From the NCBI RefSeq assembly GCF_000720175.1, contig NZ_JOIX01000010.1:1-64000 (forward strand): a stretch of 64,000 bases of DNA, written 5' to 3'. Below are positions 54,635 to 63,434 of the stretch, piece by piece. Below the pieces are notes generated by a model. It was not told the DNA's origin. It saw only the letters and a list, made by a program, of their open reading frames with translations, and made no database searches. A program made the translations under genes and the position numbers. This stretch comes from Streptomyces sp. NRRL S-337 (GTDB lineage: Bacteria > Actinomycetota > Actinomycetes > Streptomycetales > Streptomycetaceae). Position 1 is the first letter of the stretch. Each line of letters opens with the position of its first letter.

Positions 54635-55609
54635 TCACCCCGCCGCCACGAAGTGGCTCGGCCGGCCGTCCCGCAGCACCGGCCGCCCGAGCCGCTCGGC
54701 CTCCGCCCGGTGCCGCAACTCCCGCCTGCCGTCCGGGTGTTCCAGCACGCACGAGTGCCAGGGCGTCAGCCAGACGTCCGGCGCCGCCAGCAGCCGGATC
54801 CCGAACTTCGCCGAGCCGCGCGGCTGCGGATGGATCGAGAGCCGGACCGCGCCCGGGTGATGGCGGGCGACCAGCTCGCCCCAGGCACGGCTGCGCCGCA
54901 TCACGCCGTACGCGCGCCGGCGGCAGTCGCGCTGCAGGGCCGAACGGGTGCCGGAGAACGCGGCGGTGTCCTCGAAGAGGAACCGGGTGGTGCCCTGGTA
55001 CAGCCGGCGGGTCGGCTCGTGGCTGCGGGTCTGTGCGCGCAGCGCCTCCAGCGTGGGGGCGTGCCGTTCGTCGACCAGCGCCCGCAGGGCGTCGTACGAC
55101 AGCCCGGGTCCGTACACCGCCCGCAGGTCGAACACGTCCAGCCGGGTCAGCCCCTCCGCCCGGATCAGGGCGCGCAGCGCGTCGCCGTAGGCGTCGACGG
55201 TGCGGTCGGGGACGTGGATGAGGTCGCTGAAGACATGCCCGTCGGAGCAGACGATCACCCGCGCGCCGGGCGGGTGGACGGCCTCGATCCGGGCGCAGAG
55301 CGCGTCCAGGAAGCGCAGGGCCAGCCGCTCGCCCTCGTCGGGGAGCGGGCCGAGCACCTTGGCCGGGTTCGGCGACTTGCAGGGGAAGCCCGGGAGGGTG
55401 AACACGATCGGTTTGCCCGCCGCCACCGGGCCCATGAGCTGCCGGTGCTGCTCGGGGAACGCCTCCGGCCCGTCCCCGCCCGCGGCGTCCAGCGTCCGCC
55501 GGTACGGCAGGAGAACGGCGAGCACCGCCGCGCACACCGCCCCGGGGTCGGCGGGCGGCGGGACGGCGGCGGGGCGGGCGGGCAGCAAACCGTCGGGGTG
55601 GGTCAGCAC
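54635..55609 (-). CDS. isocyanide synthase (Dit1/PvcA family)
   Basis: 324 aa. The hallmark segment TLPGFPCKSPNPAKVLGPLP with PDEGERLALRFLDAL, then CSDGHVFSDL, is characteristic of the Dit1/PvcA isocyanide synthases, which turn the alpha-amino group of an amino acid (Tyr or Trp in known cases) into an isonitrile with ribulose-5-phosphate as carbon source. GTG 55609 overlaps the P450 stop (55603), so the two enzymes are coupled. The N-terminus is Pro/Ala-rich. A short dedicated pathway of isocyanide synthase plus P450 is known from yeast DIT1/DIT2; the product here is unknown. Confidence 0.9.
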   Translation of the reverse strand: MLTHPDGLLPARPAAVPPPADPGAVCAAVLAVLLPYRRTLDAAGGDGPEAFPEQHRQLMGPVAAGKPIVFTLPGFPCKSPNPAKVLGPLPDEGERLALRFLDALCARIEAVHPPGARVIVCSDGHVFSDLIHVPDRTVDAYGDALRALIRAEGLTRLDVFDLRAVYGPGLSYDALRALVDERHAPTLEALRAQTRSHEPTRRLYQGTTRFLFEDTAAFSGTRSALQRDCRRRAYGVMRRSRAWGELVARHHPGAVRLSIHPQPRGSAKFGIRLLAAPDVWLTPWHSCVLEHPDGRRELRHRAEAERLGRPVLRDGRPSHFVAAG

Positions 55610-56922
55610 GCGGCGGCCGCCCCGCCCGCGAACCGCCCCGCGGTGAACGGGCAACCGCCCCCGGAGGCCGCCCCGCCGGCATGCCCGCCGGCGGCCTCGC
55701 CGGCCCCGTAGGCCACCGGCAGCCGGTCGACGCCCCGCGCCAACACCGCCGGAATCCAGGAGAGTTGGTCGTCCGAGGTGGCGAGCCGGAGCCCGGGGAG
55801 CCGTCGGAGCAGCGTCTCCAGGGCGATCCCGAGCTCGATCCGGGCGAGCGCGGCACCGGGGCAGAAGTGGATGCCGTGGCCGAAGGCCAGATGCGACCGG
55901 GGGGAGCGGTCGAGGTCGAGGCGGTCGGCGTCGGCGAACCGGCGCGGGTCCCGGTTCGCCGCGCACAGCGACACGATGACCGAGTCGCCGGCCGGCACCC
56001 TGGTCCCGTGCAGATCGGCGTCCTCGGCGAAGAACCGCCAGGTCGTCAGCTCGAAGGCACTGTCGTACCGCAGCAGTTCCTCGACCGCACGCGGCAGCAG
56101 CTCCGGACGGGCGGCCAGCTCGGCGAGCTGCCGCGGATGGCGCAGCAGGGCGACCAGGGCCGTGGTGATCTGGTTCGTGACCGGTTCCTGCCCGGCCACC
56201 AGCAGCTGGAAGATCATCGAATCCAGCTCCGCCGGCTCGATCCGGCCGTCGTCGCACGCGGCCACCAGCCGGGACAGCAGATCCCCGCCCCGCTCCCGGC
56301 GCTTGTACGCGACCAGACCGGCGATGTACCGCTGCAGCCCGCGCAGCCGCGCCTCGTACGCCGGCCGGCCCGGGTCCGTGGGACCCACCGGCTGGACCAC
56401 CTTCCCCCAGTCCCGGTCGAAGCCGCTCGCCAACTCCTCCGGCAGGCCGATCACTTCGGCGAGCACCTGGAAGGGGAAGCGGGCCGCGAAGGTCTCGACG
56501 AGGTCCGTGGTGCCGCTCTCCGGCAGCCCGTCGAGCAGGGCCTCGGCCCGCTCCTGGAAACGGGGCCGGAGCGCCTCGACGCGCGACGGGGCGAAAGTGT
56601 CGCTGAGCAGCCGGCGCAGCACGGTGTGCCGGGGCGGGTCCTGGTGCAGCAGATGCACCTGGAGCTGGGAGTGCTGCGGCTCGGGCATGATCGAGGCGCG
56701 AGCCCGCCACGCCGCGTTGCCCCGGGAGTGGTGTTTGCCCAACCGCGCATCGGTCAGCGCCTGATGGGCGGCCTCGTACCCGGTGACGAGCCAGGCGCAC
56801 ACCCCGCTGGGGAACCGCACCCGGTGCACCGGACCGCGCTCCCGCAGCTCGGCGTAGAGCGGATACGGATCTCGGGTGTATTCCGCCCCGTAGAGCTCGA
56901 CGGGCTCGGGCAATCTGGACAT
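55603..56922 (-). CDS. cytochrome P450 with Gly/Ala/Cys tail
   Basis: 439 aa. Bacterial class-I P450: I-helix VAGQEPVTN, ExxR in EELLRYDS, and heme loop FGHGIHFCPGAAL with the axial Cys. The I-helix has Gln-Glu-Pro in place of the commoner ET/DT, which can alter oxygen activation. The C-terminus beyond the fold is an unusual Gly/Ala-rich tail with two Cys (GGGCPFTAGR and AAAAC at the end). It probably oxidises the isocyanide product of the coupled downstream gene. ATG 56922 has GGAGG 7 nt upstream. Redox partners are not adjacent, but a ferredoxin is encoded at 63.4 kb. Confidence 0.93.
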   Translation of the reverse strand: MSRLPEPVELYGAEYTRDPYPLYAELRERGPVHRVRFPSGVCAWLVTGYEAAHQALTDARLGKHHSRGNAAWRARASIMPEPQHSQLQVHLLHQDPPRHTVLRRLLSDTFAPSRVEALRPRFQERAEALLDGLPESGTTDLVETFAARFPFQVLAEVIGLPEELASGFDRDWGKVVQPVGPTDPGRPAYEARLRGLQRYIAGLVAYKRRERGGDLLSRLVAACDDGRIEPAELDSMIFQLLVAGQEPVTNQITTALVALLRHPRQLAELAARPELLPRAVEELLRYDSAFELTTWRFFAEDADLHGTRVPAGDSVIVSLCAANRDPRRFADADRLDLDRSPRSHLAFGHGIHFCPGAALARIELGIALETLLRRLPGLRLATSDDQLSWIPAVLARGVDRLPVAYGAGEAAGGHAGGAASGGGCPFTAGRFAGGAAAAC

Positions 56923-57191
56923 GGGTGTTCCTCCACGGCACTGACCGGTGACCGCCGCGCGCGTACCGCACGGCGTGGGAGAGGTCGGTCACCGAGCCCG
57001 TCGAGTTCCCGCCGTACCCCGACGAATCCGGCGGAGGCGGGGAGCGGGCGAGGGCGAACGAGGGTGCGCGCAAACCCAGTTAGTCGGCCGGCGACGCCCT
57101 CGGGTTCCGGTGCCGGGACAGGAGGAACCTCACGTGCCAAACGCCCCCCGATCGGTCGCTCCACCCCGCGTCCACCTGCCACGATGACGCG

Positions 57192-57473
57192 ATGTCCCGT
57201 TCTCCGGCCGACCGCCGTCGGCCCCCGCACCGCACCACCGCCGCCCGCTTGCTGCCCGCCCGGCCGGTGCTCGGATTCATCGCCCTGCTGGCCGTCCTCT
57301 TCGCGCTGTCCTACGCGGCCGGCACGCTCGCCGGCCCGGTCGCCCCGGGTCTGCGCCCGGCCGGCGGCACCCCCGGCGGCGACCAGGCTCCCGACGACCA
57401 CGGGGACATGGGCGGTATGCCCGGGATGGGCGCCCCCGCGCCCCGCCCGCTCCTCGTGGGGGCACCGCGATGA
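57192..57473 (+). CDS. small membrane protein with Met/His-rich tail, start of copper operon
   Basis: 93 aa. One membrane helix (PVLGFIALLAVLFALSYAAG) and an outside tail with DDHGDMGGMPGMG, a Met/His cluster suitable for Cu(I)/Cu(II). The ATGA overlap at 57470-57473 couples it to CopA, which strongly supports a copper role. The family was not recognised by name. Confidence 0.8.
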   Translation: MSRSPADRRRPPHRTTAARLLPARPVLGFIALLAVLFALSYAAGTLAGPVAPGLRPAGGTPGGDQAPDDHGDMGGMPGMGAPAPRPLLVGAPR

Positions 57474-59767
57474 CCGACCGTACGACCACCCTCACCATCG
57501 GCGGGATGACCTGCGCCGCCTGCGTGGGCCGGGTCGAGCGGAAACTCGGCCGGCTGGACGGCGTCGCGGCCTCGGTCAACCTGGCGACCGGCCGGGCCAC
57601 CGTCCAGCACCCGGACGCGGTGTCCGTCGACGACCTCATCACCACCGTCGAGGCGGCCGGTTTCACCGCGCAGCCACCGGAACCGGAGGCGCCGCGCCCC
57701 CCGGACGGCGAGCACCGGCCGACGACGGCGGACGCCGACACCCCCGGCGCCCGCCACCGGCTGCTGGTCACCGCCCTGCTCGCGGTGCCCGTCCTGGTCC
57801 TGTCGATGGTCCCCGGCTGGCAGTTCCGCCACTGGCAGTGGCTGTGCTTCGTGCTCGCCGCCCCGGTCGCCGTCTGGGGCGCCGCCCCCTTCCACGCCCG
57901 TGCGCTGCGCGGACTACGGCACGGCGCCGCGACCATGGACACCCTGGTCTCGCTCGGCGTCGCCGCGTCCTTCGGCTGGTCGGCGTGGGCGCTGTTCCTC
58001 GGCGGAGCGGGCGCGCCCGGCATGACGATGCCCTTCAGTCTGCTGCCCGCCGCGGGTGACGGCAGTGCGCACCTCTACCTCGAAGCCGCCGTCGGCGTAC
58101 CGCTGTTCGTGCTGGCCGGACGGCACATGGAGGCCAGGGCCCGACGCGGCACCGGCGCCGCGCTGCGGGCGCTGGCCGAACTCGCCGCCAAGGACGTCGC
58201 CGTACGGGTGGCGGGGGAGGAGCGGCGCATCCCGGTGGAGCAACTGCGGGCCGGCGACCGCTTCCTGGTCCGGCCCGGGGAGCGGATCGCCACCGACGGC
58301 ACCGTCGTCGAGGGCGGTTCCGCCCTGGACCTGGCCCTGATCACCGGCGAGAGCCGCCCGGTCGAGGTCGGCCCGGGCTCGACGGTGGTCGGGGGCGCGG
58401 TCAACTCCGGCGGGCTGCTGGAGGTACGGGCCGACGCGGTCGGCGCCGACACCCAGCTCGCCCGGATCACCCGGCTCGTCGAGGACGCCCAGACCGGCAA
58501 GACCCGGATCCAGCGGCTGGCCGACGCGGTGGCCGCGGTCTTCGTCCCCGCGGTGCTGACCGTCTCGGTCAGCGTCCTGGGCTTCTGGCTCGGCGCCGGG
58601 GCCGAACCGCAGGCCGCGGTCACCGCCGCGGTCGCCGTCCTCGTCGTGGCCTGTCCGTGCGCCCTGGGCCTGGCCACCCCGACCGCCCTGCTCGCGGCCA
58701 CCGGCCGCGGCGCCCAGCTCGGCATCCTGGTCCGCGGCCCGCAGGCGCTGGAACGGCTGCGCCGGATCGACACCGTCGTCCTCGACAAGACCGGCACCCT
58801 GACCACCGGCCGGATGACCGTCACCGCCGTCACCGCCCGCACCGGCGGCCTCGGCCCGGACACCGCGCTGCGGCTGGCGGCCGGCGTCGAACAGGGCTCG
58901 GAACACCCGCTGGCCCGCGCCGTCACCGCCCGCGCCCGCGACACCGGCCAACCCCTGCCCGACGTCCGCGAGTTCACCGCCCTGCCCGGCCACGGCGTAC
59001 GCGGCACCACGGACGGGCACCGGGTGGAGGTCGCCCGGCCCGGCGACCCGGCCGGGCTGCCGGCCCCGCTCCCGGACGCGGTACGCGACGCCGAAACCGC
59101 CGGCCACACCGCCGTCCAGGTCACCGTCGACGGCACCCCCGAGGCCGTCCTCGCCGTCGGCGACGCGCTGCGCCCCGACAGCTACCGCGCCGTCGACCAC
59201 CTGCGCCGGCTGGGCCTGCGCCCGGTCCTGGCCACCGGCGACCGCGCCGCCACCGCCCGCGCGGTCGCCGGCCACCTCGCCATCACCGAACTGCACGCCG
59301 ACGTGACGCCCGAGGACAAGGCCGCCCTCGTCACGACCCTCCAGCAGCAGGGCGCCCGGGTCGCGGTGGTCGGCGACGGCGTCAACGACGCGGCCGCCCT
59401 GGCCCTGGCCGACCTCGGCATCGCCATGGGTAGCGGCACCGACGCCGCGATCGGCGCCGCGGACGTCACCCTCGTCCGCGAGGACCTCCAGGCCGTCGCC
59501 GACGCGGTGCGCCTGGCCCGGCGCACCCTGGGCACCATCCGGGCCAACCTCGTCTGGGCCTTCGGCTACAACCTGGTCACCGTGCCGCTCGCCGCCGTCG
59601 GCCTGCTCAACCCGATGCTCGCCGCCGCCGCGATGTCCGCCAGTTCCCTGCTCGTCGTCGGCAACAGCCTCCGGCTGCGCGCCTGGCAGCCCGGCGGCGG
59701 ACCGGCCCGGCCGGGCCGCGGCGGCACCGGACGCCGCACCACCACCGCACACCGGGAGACCGCATGA
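57470..59767 (+). CDS. copA: copper-translocating P1B-type ATPase
   Basis: 765 aa. One N-terminal heavy-metal-associated domain (GMTCAAC at 12-18), transmembrane CPC (ACPCALGLATPTA), phosphorylation site DKTGTLTTG, HP motif GSEHPLAR and hinge GDGVNDAAALALADLGIAMG. This is the P1B-1 pattern that exports Cu+. Both ends overlap neighbouring genes by ATGA, so it is the middle of a three-gene copper operon. Confidence 0.96.
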   Translation: MTDRTTTLTIGGMTCAACVGRVERKLGRLDGVAASVNLATGRATVQHPDAVSVDDLITTVEAAGFTAQPPEPEAPRPPDGEHRPTTADADTPGARHRLLVTALLAVPVLVLSMVPGWQFRHWQWLCFVLAAPVAVWGAAPFHARALRGLRHGAATMDTLVSLGVAASFGWSAWALFLGGAGAPGMTMPFSLLPAAGDGSAHLYLEAAVGVPLFVLAGRHMEARARRGTGAALRALAELAAKDVAVRVAGEERRIPVEQLRAGDRFLVRPGERIATDGTVVEGGSALDLALITGESRPVEVGPGSTVVGGAVNSGGLLEVRADAVGADTQLARITRLVEDAQTGKTRIQRLADAVAAVFVPAVLTVSVSVLGFWLGAGAEPQAAVTAAVAVLVVACPCALGLATPTALLAATGRGAQLGILVRGPQALERLRRIDTVVLDKTGTLTTGRMTVTAVTARTGGLGPDTALRLAAGVEQGSEHPLARAVTARARDTGQPLPDVREFTALPGHGVRGTTDGHRVEVARPGDPAGLPAPLPDAVRDAETAGHTAVQVTVDGTPEAVLAVGDALRPDSYRAVDHLRRLGLRPVLATGDRAATARAVAGHLAITELHADVTPEDKAALVTTLQQQGARVAVVGDGVNDAAALALADLGIAMGSGTDAAIGAADVTLVREDLQAVADAVRLARRTLGTIRANLVWAFGYNLVTVPLAAVGLLNPMLAAAAMSASSLLVVGNSLRLRAWQPGGGPARPGRGGTGRRTTTAHRETA

Positions 59768-60276
59768 CACGGCTGCCCGCGGCCACCGTCGCCGTACCGC
59801 TGCTCACCTGCCTGGCGACCCTCGGCGCCCTCACCGCCTGGACGGCGGCGGGCCGGGCCGGCACCCCGGCCCGGACGGCGGTCACCGACGGCCGGGTACT
59901 GGTCCCCTCCGGCCCCGAGGCCACCGCCGCGTTCGTCACCGTCCGCAACACCGGCGGCGCGGACGACGTGCTGACCGGCGTCACCGGCCCCGACGGGCAC
60001 CGGGCGATGCTCGGCCGCTCCGTCGACATCGGCCACAACGCCCGCAGCATGGCCATGGTCCCCACCGCCGCCGTCCCGGCCGGCGGCACCCTGCGGATGA
60101 CGCCGACCACCCTGGACATCATGATCAGCCCGCCGCCGCGGCTCACGCCCGGCGACCGGCTCACCCTCACCCTGCACTTCCGCGACAGCCCCCCGCGGAC
60201 CGTACGGGCCACCGCCGTACGCCCCGGTGAACTCCGCACGGACGGGGGCCCGGGGACCGGCCGCGCCCGTCCCTGA
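59764..60276 (+). CDS. PCuAC-like copper chaperone with altered ligands
   Basis: 170 aa with an N-terminal membrane anchor (AATVAVPLLTCLATLGALTA) and a PCu(A)C cupredoxin-like domain. The family site is His-x10-Met-x21-His-x-Met; here the Mets are present (SMAM at 95-98, DIMI near 120), but the usual His positions are not (TPTTLDIMI instead of GGHxxML). It may bind Cu(I) by Met only, or may have lost binding. Last gene of the copper operon. Confidence 0.78.
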   Translation: MTRLPAATVAVPLLTCLATLGALTAWTAAGRAGTPARTAVTDGRVLVPSGPEATAAFVTVRNTGGADDVLTGVTGPDGHRAMLGRSVDIGHNARSMAMVPTAAVPAGGTLRMTPTTLDIMISPPPRLTPGDRLTLTLHFRDSPPRTVRATAVRPGELRTDGGPGTGRARP

Positions 60277-60308
60277 GCCCCCTCGGCGTGGCGGGCGCGG
60301 CCCGGCCC

Positions 60309-60902
60309 TCAGGCCACCGCGCCCGCGAGCGCACCCGGCCGTTCGGCCGGCTCCGGCCGTTCCGCCTCCGCCAGCAGCGCCACCAGCGTCTCCCGGGCCC
60401 TCGCCACCCGGGACCGTACGGTCCCGACCGGGCAGCCCATCACCCCGGCGGCCGCCGCATACGGCAGCCCCAGCACCTGGGTGAGCAGGAACGCCTCCCG
60501 CCGCTCCGGCGCCAGCGCCGCCAGCAGCCCGGTCAGCGCGATGCCCTCGTCGAAGCCGGGCACCCCGCGCGGCTGCACCCGCTCGGCCGCCGCCTGCCAG
60601 TCGTCGGTCGCGGCCAGCCGGGGCCGCACCGCATGCGACCGGAACCGGTCCGCCACCACCCGCCGGGCGATGGTCAGCAGCCAGGTCCGGGCCGACGACC
60701 GGCCCTCGAACCGCGGCAGGCTGCGCAGCGCCCGCACATAGGTGTCCTGCACCAGGTCGTCGGTGGCCTGCGGATCGCCGCTGAGATGCGTCACATAGCG
60801 CCGCACGTCGAGCTGGGTGGCCCGGACGAACTGCTCGACGGCCCGCTCGTCACCGGTCCGGGCGGCCAGCGCCCAGCCGGTCACCGCCTCGTCATCCCGC
60901 AT
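60309..60902 (-). CDS. ECF sigma factor
   Basis: 197 aa. Region 2 (DDLVQDTYVRALRSLPRFEG, SARTWLLTIARRVVADRFR) and region 4 (ALAPERREAFLLTQVLGLPY, GCPVGTVRSRVARARETL) are clear, with no extra domains. It is divergent from a zinc-finger gene that may be its anti-sigma factor and convergent with the copper operon, whose genes could be targets. ATG 60902. Confidence 0.93.
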   Translation of the reverse strand: MRDDEAVTGWALAARTGDERAVEQFVRATQLDVRRYVTHLSGDPQATDDLVQDTYVRALRSLPRFEGRSSARTWLLTIARRVVADRFRSHAVRPRLAATDDWQAAAERVQPRGVPGFDEGIALTGLLAALAPERREAFLLTQVLGLPYAAAAGVMGCPVGTVRSRVARARETLVALLAEAERPEPAERPGALAGAVA

Positions 60903-60951
60903 TCCGCGACCGCCCCTCGCCGCCGGTCCGTGCTTCGGAGAGGATGGCGGT

Positions 60952-61281
60952 ATGCACTGCGCGCCCCTCCGTACGGCCCTCTCCGCCCGTCTCGACGGGG
61001 AGGAGCTGCCACCCGGCCTGACGCCCCGCCTGCTCGACGAGCATCTCGCCGGCTGCGCCGACTGCCGGCGCTTCGAGGCACGGGCCCGTGCCCTGTCGGT
61101 GCGGGTCGCGCACGCGAGCGCGGCGGCGGGGGGCGACCCGACGACCGTCGAGGCGCTGCTCGCCGGACTGCGGTCGCGGCCCGTACGGCCGGACGGGACC
61201 GCACGCGCACAGGAGGAGGGGGCGGTCGGGGCCCCACGCGCCCACGAGGAGGGCGATACCGGAGGAGCGGCCGCGGGCTGA
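60952..61281 (+). CDS. zinc-finger (zf-HC2) anti-sigma-factor-like protein
   Basis: 109 aa. The ZAS pattern H-x3-C-x2-C is in LDEHLAGCADCRRF after an N-terminal helix (LRTALSARLDGEELP). Such proteins hold ECF sigma factors inactive until a redox or metal signal releases them. No membrane helix is seen, so it would be soluble. Its divergent start is 49 bp from that of the ECF gene. The C-terminal half is low complexity. Confidence 0.78.
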   Translation: MHCAPLRTALSARLDGEELPPGLTPRLLDEHLAGCADCRRFEARARALSVRVAHASAAAGGDPTTVEALLAGLRSRPVRPDGTARAQEEGAVGAPRAHEEGDTGGAAAG

Positions 61282-61465
61282 GGCCGCCTGGGCGCCCCGT
61301 GCGGCGGCCATGGACACGGGCGGCGTCGCCACCGGCATCCGGACACGATTGATCATCTGGAGTCCTTCGCATGACCCGGTCCCCGCACGCGGCGGTGACC
61401 GGTGAAGTCGGAGCGGGGACATGGGCGCCCGGCGCCCGTCCCGGCTCGGGAATTCGACCGTGCTG

Positions 61466-62221
61466 TCAGCGGACAGCCGGCTCATGCGGCGGACCCCGCA
61501 GCGACATCGCGTGGGCCAGCAGGAGCGTGCGCACGGCCCGGCGCGGCTCCTGACGCGCGGCACGTACGGCGGGCGGCGCGTCGGGCAGCACACTCCGCAG
61601 CACCAGCGCCAGCGGCGCGAACAAACGGGCCGACACGCTCCGGACGAGACGGAAAGCGGCCCGCTCACCGCCCCACAGCCACCAGGCGCTGAGCAGCGCC
61701 ACGAGGAGGTGGGCCGCCAGCATGCCGGCCGCACTGCCGTGCGCCGCACCGCCCGGATGCGCCATCCCCGCCATGCCCGGCATGCCCGCCATCCCGGCCA
61801 TGTCGTGCGTCCCGCCGGACATCCCGGGCACCGCGGCCATCTGGCGGTGCATCAGCCGCATCATCTCCGCGGTATCGCCCCCGGAGGCCGGCAGCCCGTC
61901 GGCGCCGCACAGCAAACTGGCGGCCCACTGCCGGACCAGCGGCAGCTGCCCTCTTCCGGAACCGGCCATCGCCTGGCCGAGGGAGAAGGCGCTGTGCAGG
62001 GCGGCCTGGGTGCCGACGGTCAGCAGGCCGACGAGCAGCGGTCCGCGCTCCCGGCCCGCGACGCACCAGGCGCCGGCCGTGGTGGCCGCGCCGGCGGTGA
62101 GCAGCATCCACCCGGGCACCGCCGTACCGGACATCACCGAGTGGCCCAGCGCGGCGAGCAGCACGCAGACCACGGCGAACACCGCGGCCCGAAGCCCCCT
62201 GAGTACCTGCCCCGCAACCAT
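61466..62221 (-). CDS. Met/His-rich multi-pass membrane protein of the copper island
   Basis: 251 aa, about five hydrophobic helices. A loop in the middle contains MMRLMHRQMAAVPGMSGGTH, then DMAGMAGMPGMAGMAHPGG, which is rich in Met and His and suits Cu(I) binding or passage. Such membrane proteins are common next to copper ATPases and ECF regulators in actinomycetes. A role in copper import or storage is inferred. ATG 62221. Confidence 0.8.
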   Translation of the reverse strand: MVAGQVLRGLRAAVFAVVCVLLAALGHSVMSGTAVPGWMLLTAGAATTAGAWCVAGRERGPLLVGLLTVGTQAALHSAFSLGQAMAGSGRGQLPLVRQWAASLLCGADGLPASGGDTAEMMRLMHRQMAAVPGMSGGTHDMAGMAGMPGMAGMAHPGGAAHGSAAGMLAAHLLVALLSAWWLWGGERAAFRLVRSVSARLFAPLALVLRSVLPDAPPAVRAARQEPRRAVRTLLLAHAMSLRGPPHEPAVR

Positions 62222-62390
62222 GACGGGCCCATCGTCGCACCCCGCCTTCGACGGGGAACGCCTGGGTCAGTGTTGTGACGCACCGTCAGAATCCTGACTG
62301 GGCCCGCTTCTCGAAATGCCTTGCCGGGCGGGCCGGTTCATGGCATTCTGCTGTTAACGCAACTGAAGTAGCAGTAAGTACTAGGCAGTC

Positions 62391-63362
62391 ATGAGCAGCA
62401 ACAGGAGACCTGTGCCCCGGCGTTCCACCCCCAGCCCTCACCTCCCCGCCTCCTCCCTCACCCGGGTATCGGTCGCCGCCTCGGTCTCCGACGCCGCCGC
62501 CGGTCCGTACGCGATCGCCGCCGGCCCCGATGGTGCGCTGTGGTTCACGCTGGTCCACGCGGGCCGGATCGGGCGGCTGACGCCCGACGGCCGGCTCGAC
62601 CAGTACGCCCTCGACGCGCCGGATTGCGGACCGTCGCTCATCGCGCCCGGACCCGACGGCGCCCTGTGGTTCACCCGGGCCCGGGACCACCGGATCGGGC
62701 GGATCACGGTCACCGGCGAGGCCACGTCGTTCGCCGTACCCACCCCGGACAGCGGCCCGTTCGGCATCGCGGCCGCGTCCGACGGCGCGCTGTGGTTCAC
62801 GCAGATGCACAGCGACCGCATAGGCCGCCTCACCCCGGACGACGGCCGGGTGACCGAGTTCCCGCTGCCGGTGACCGGGGCGTTCCCGTCGATGCTCGTC
62901 GCCGGGCCGGACGAGGCGCTGTGGTTCACGCTCCATCAGGCCAACGCCATCGGCCGGATCGGCCTCGACGGTGCGATCACCCTCCACCCGCTGCCGACCG
63001 AGGCCGCCGGACCGGTCGGCATCACCTGCGGTACGGACGGCGCCCTCTGGTTCGTCGAGATCGGTGCGGGGCAGATCGGCCGCATCACGACGGACGGCAG
63101 GATCGAGGAGTTCCCCCTCCCGGACCGCGCGGCCCGGCCCCATGCCATCACCGCCGGCCCCGCGGGCGGCTGCTGGTTCACCGAATGGGCCGCCGGCCGC
63201 ATCGGCCACATCACCCCGGACGGCCGCATCCGGGAGTACGACCTGCCGGACCGCCGGGCGGAGCCGCACGGCCTGGCCTTCGGGCCCGACGGCGCGCTCT
63301 ATGTGGCCCTGGAAACCGGGCAGATAGCCCGGATCGAGCCGAGGCACACACCGGCCGTCTGA
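62391..63362 (+). CDS. vgb: virginiamycin B lyase-like seven-bladed propeller
   Basis: 323 aa. Repeated GPDGALWFT-IGR blades (seven) are the Vgb (streptogramin B lyase) family pattern. Residues corresponding to the active-site His/Glu are seen in RPHAITAGPAGGCWFTEW and AEPHGLAFGPDGAL. The enzyme linearises streptogramin B antibiotics by elimination. Family members also occur in many organisms without an antibiotic role. GTG 62412 with AGGAG 4 nt upstream is a strong alternative start that would remove 7 residues. Confidence 0.88.
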   Translation: MSSNRRPVPRRSTPSPHLPASSLTRVSVAASVSDAAAGPYAIAAGPDGALWFTLVHAGRIGRLTPDGRLDQYALDAPDCGPSLIAPGPDGALWFTRARDHRIGRITVTGEATSFAVPTPDSGPFGIAAASDGALWFTQMHSDRIGRLTPDDGRVTEFPLPVTGAFPSMLVAGPDEALWFTLHQANAIGRIGLDGAITLHPLPTEAAGPVGITCGTDGALWFVEIGAGQIGRITTDGRIEEFPLPDRAARPHAITAGPAGGCWFTEWAAGRIGHITPDGRIREYDLPDRRAEPHGLAFGPDGALYVALETGQIARIEPRHTPAV

Positions 63363-63434
63363 GCATCGTCCGTACGGTCCGGTGGGGCGCGGTCACCGGC
63401 CGTGCCCCACCGCTGCCGTCCGGCGGCCGCCGCC

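Noticed and set aside
60892..61749. Minus-strand frame antisense to the zinc-finger gene, with a possible start near 61350
   Set aside because: Although a weak ribosome site precedes it, it overlaps the zinc-finger gene, has low-complexity composition and shows no family features.
62391..63362. Part of a streptogramin biosynthesis cluster
   Set aside because: No NRPS, PKS or streptogramin tailoring gene is present; a Vgb-like gene by itself is not sufficient.
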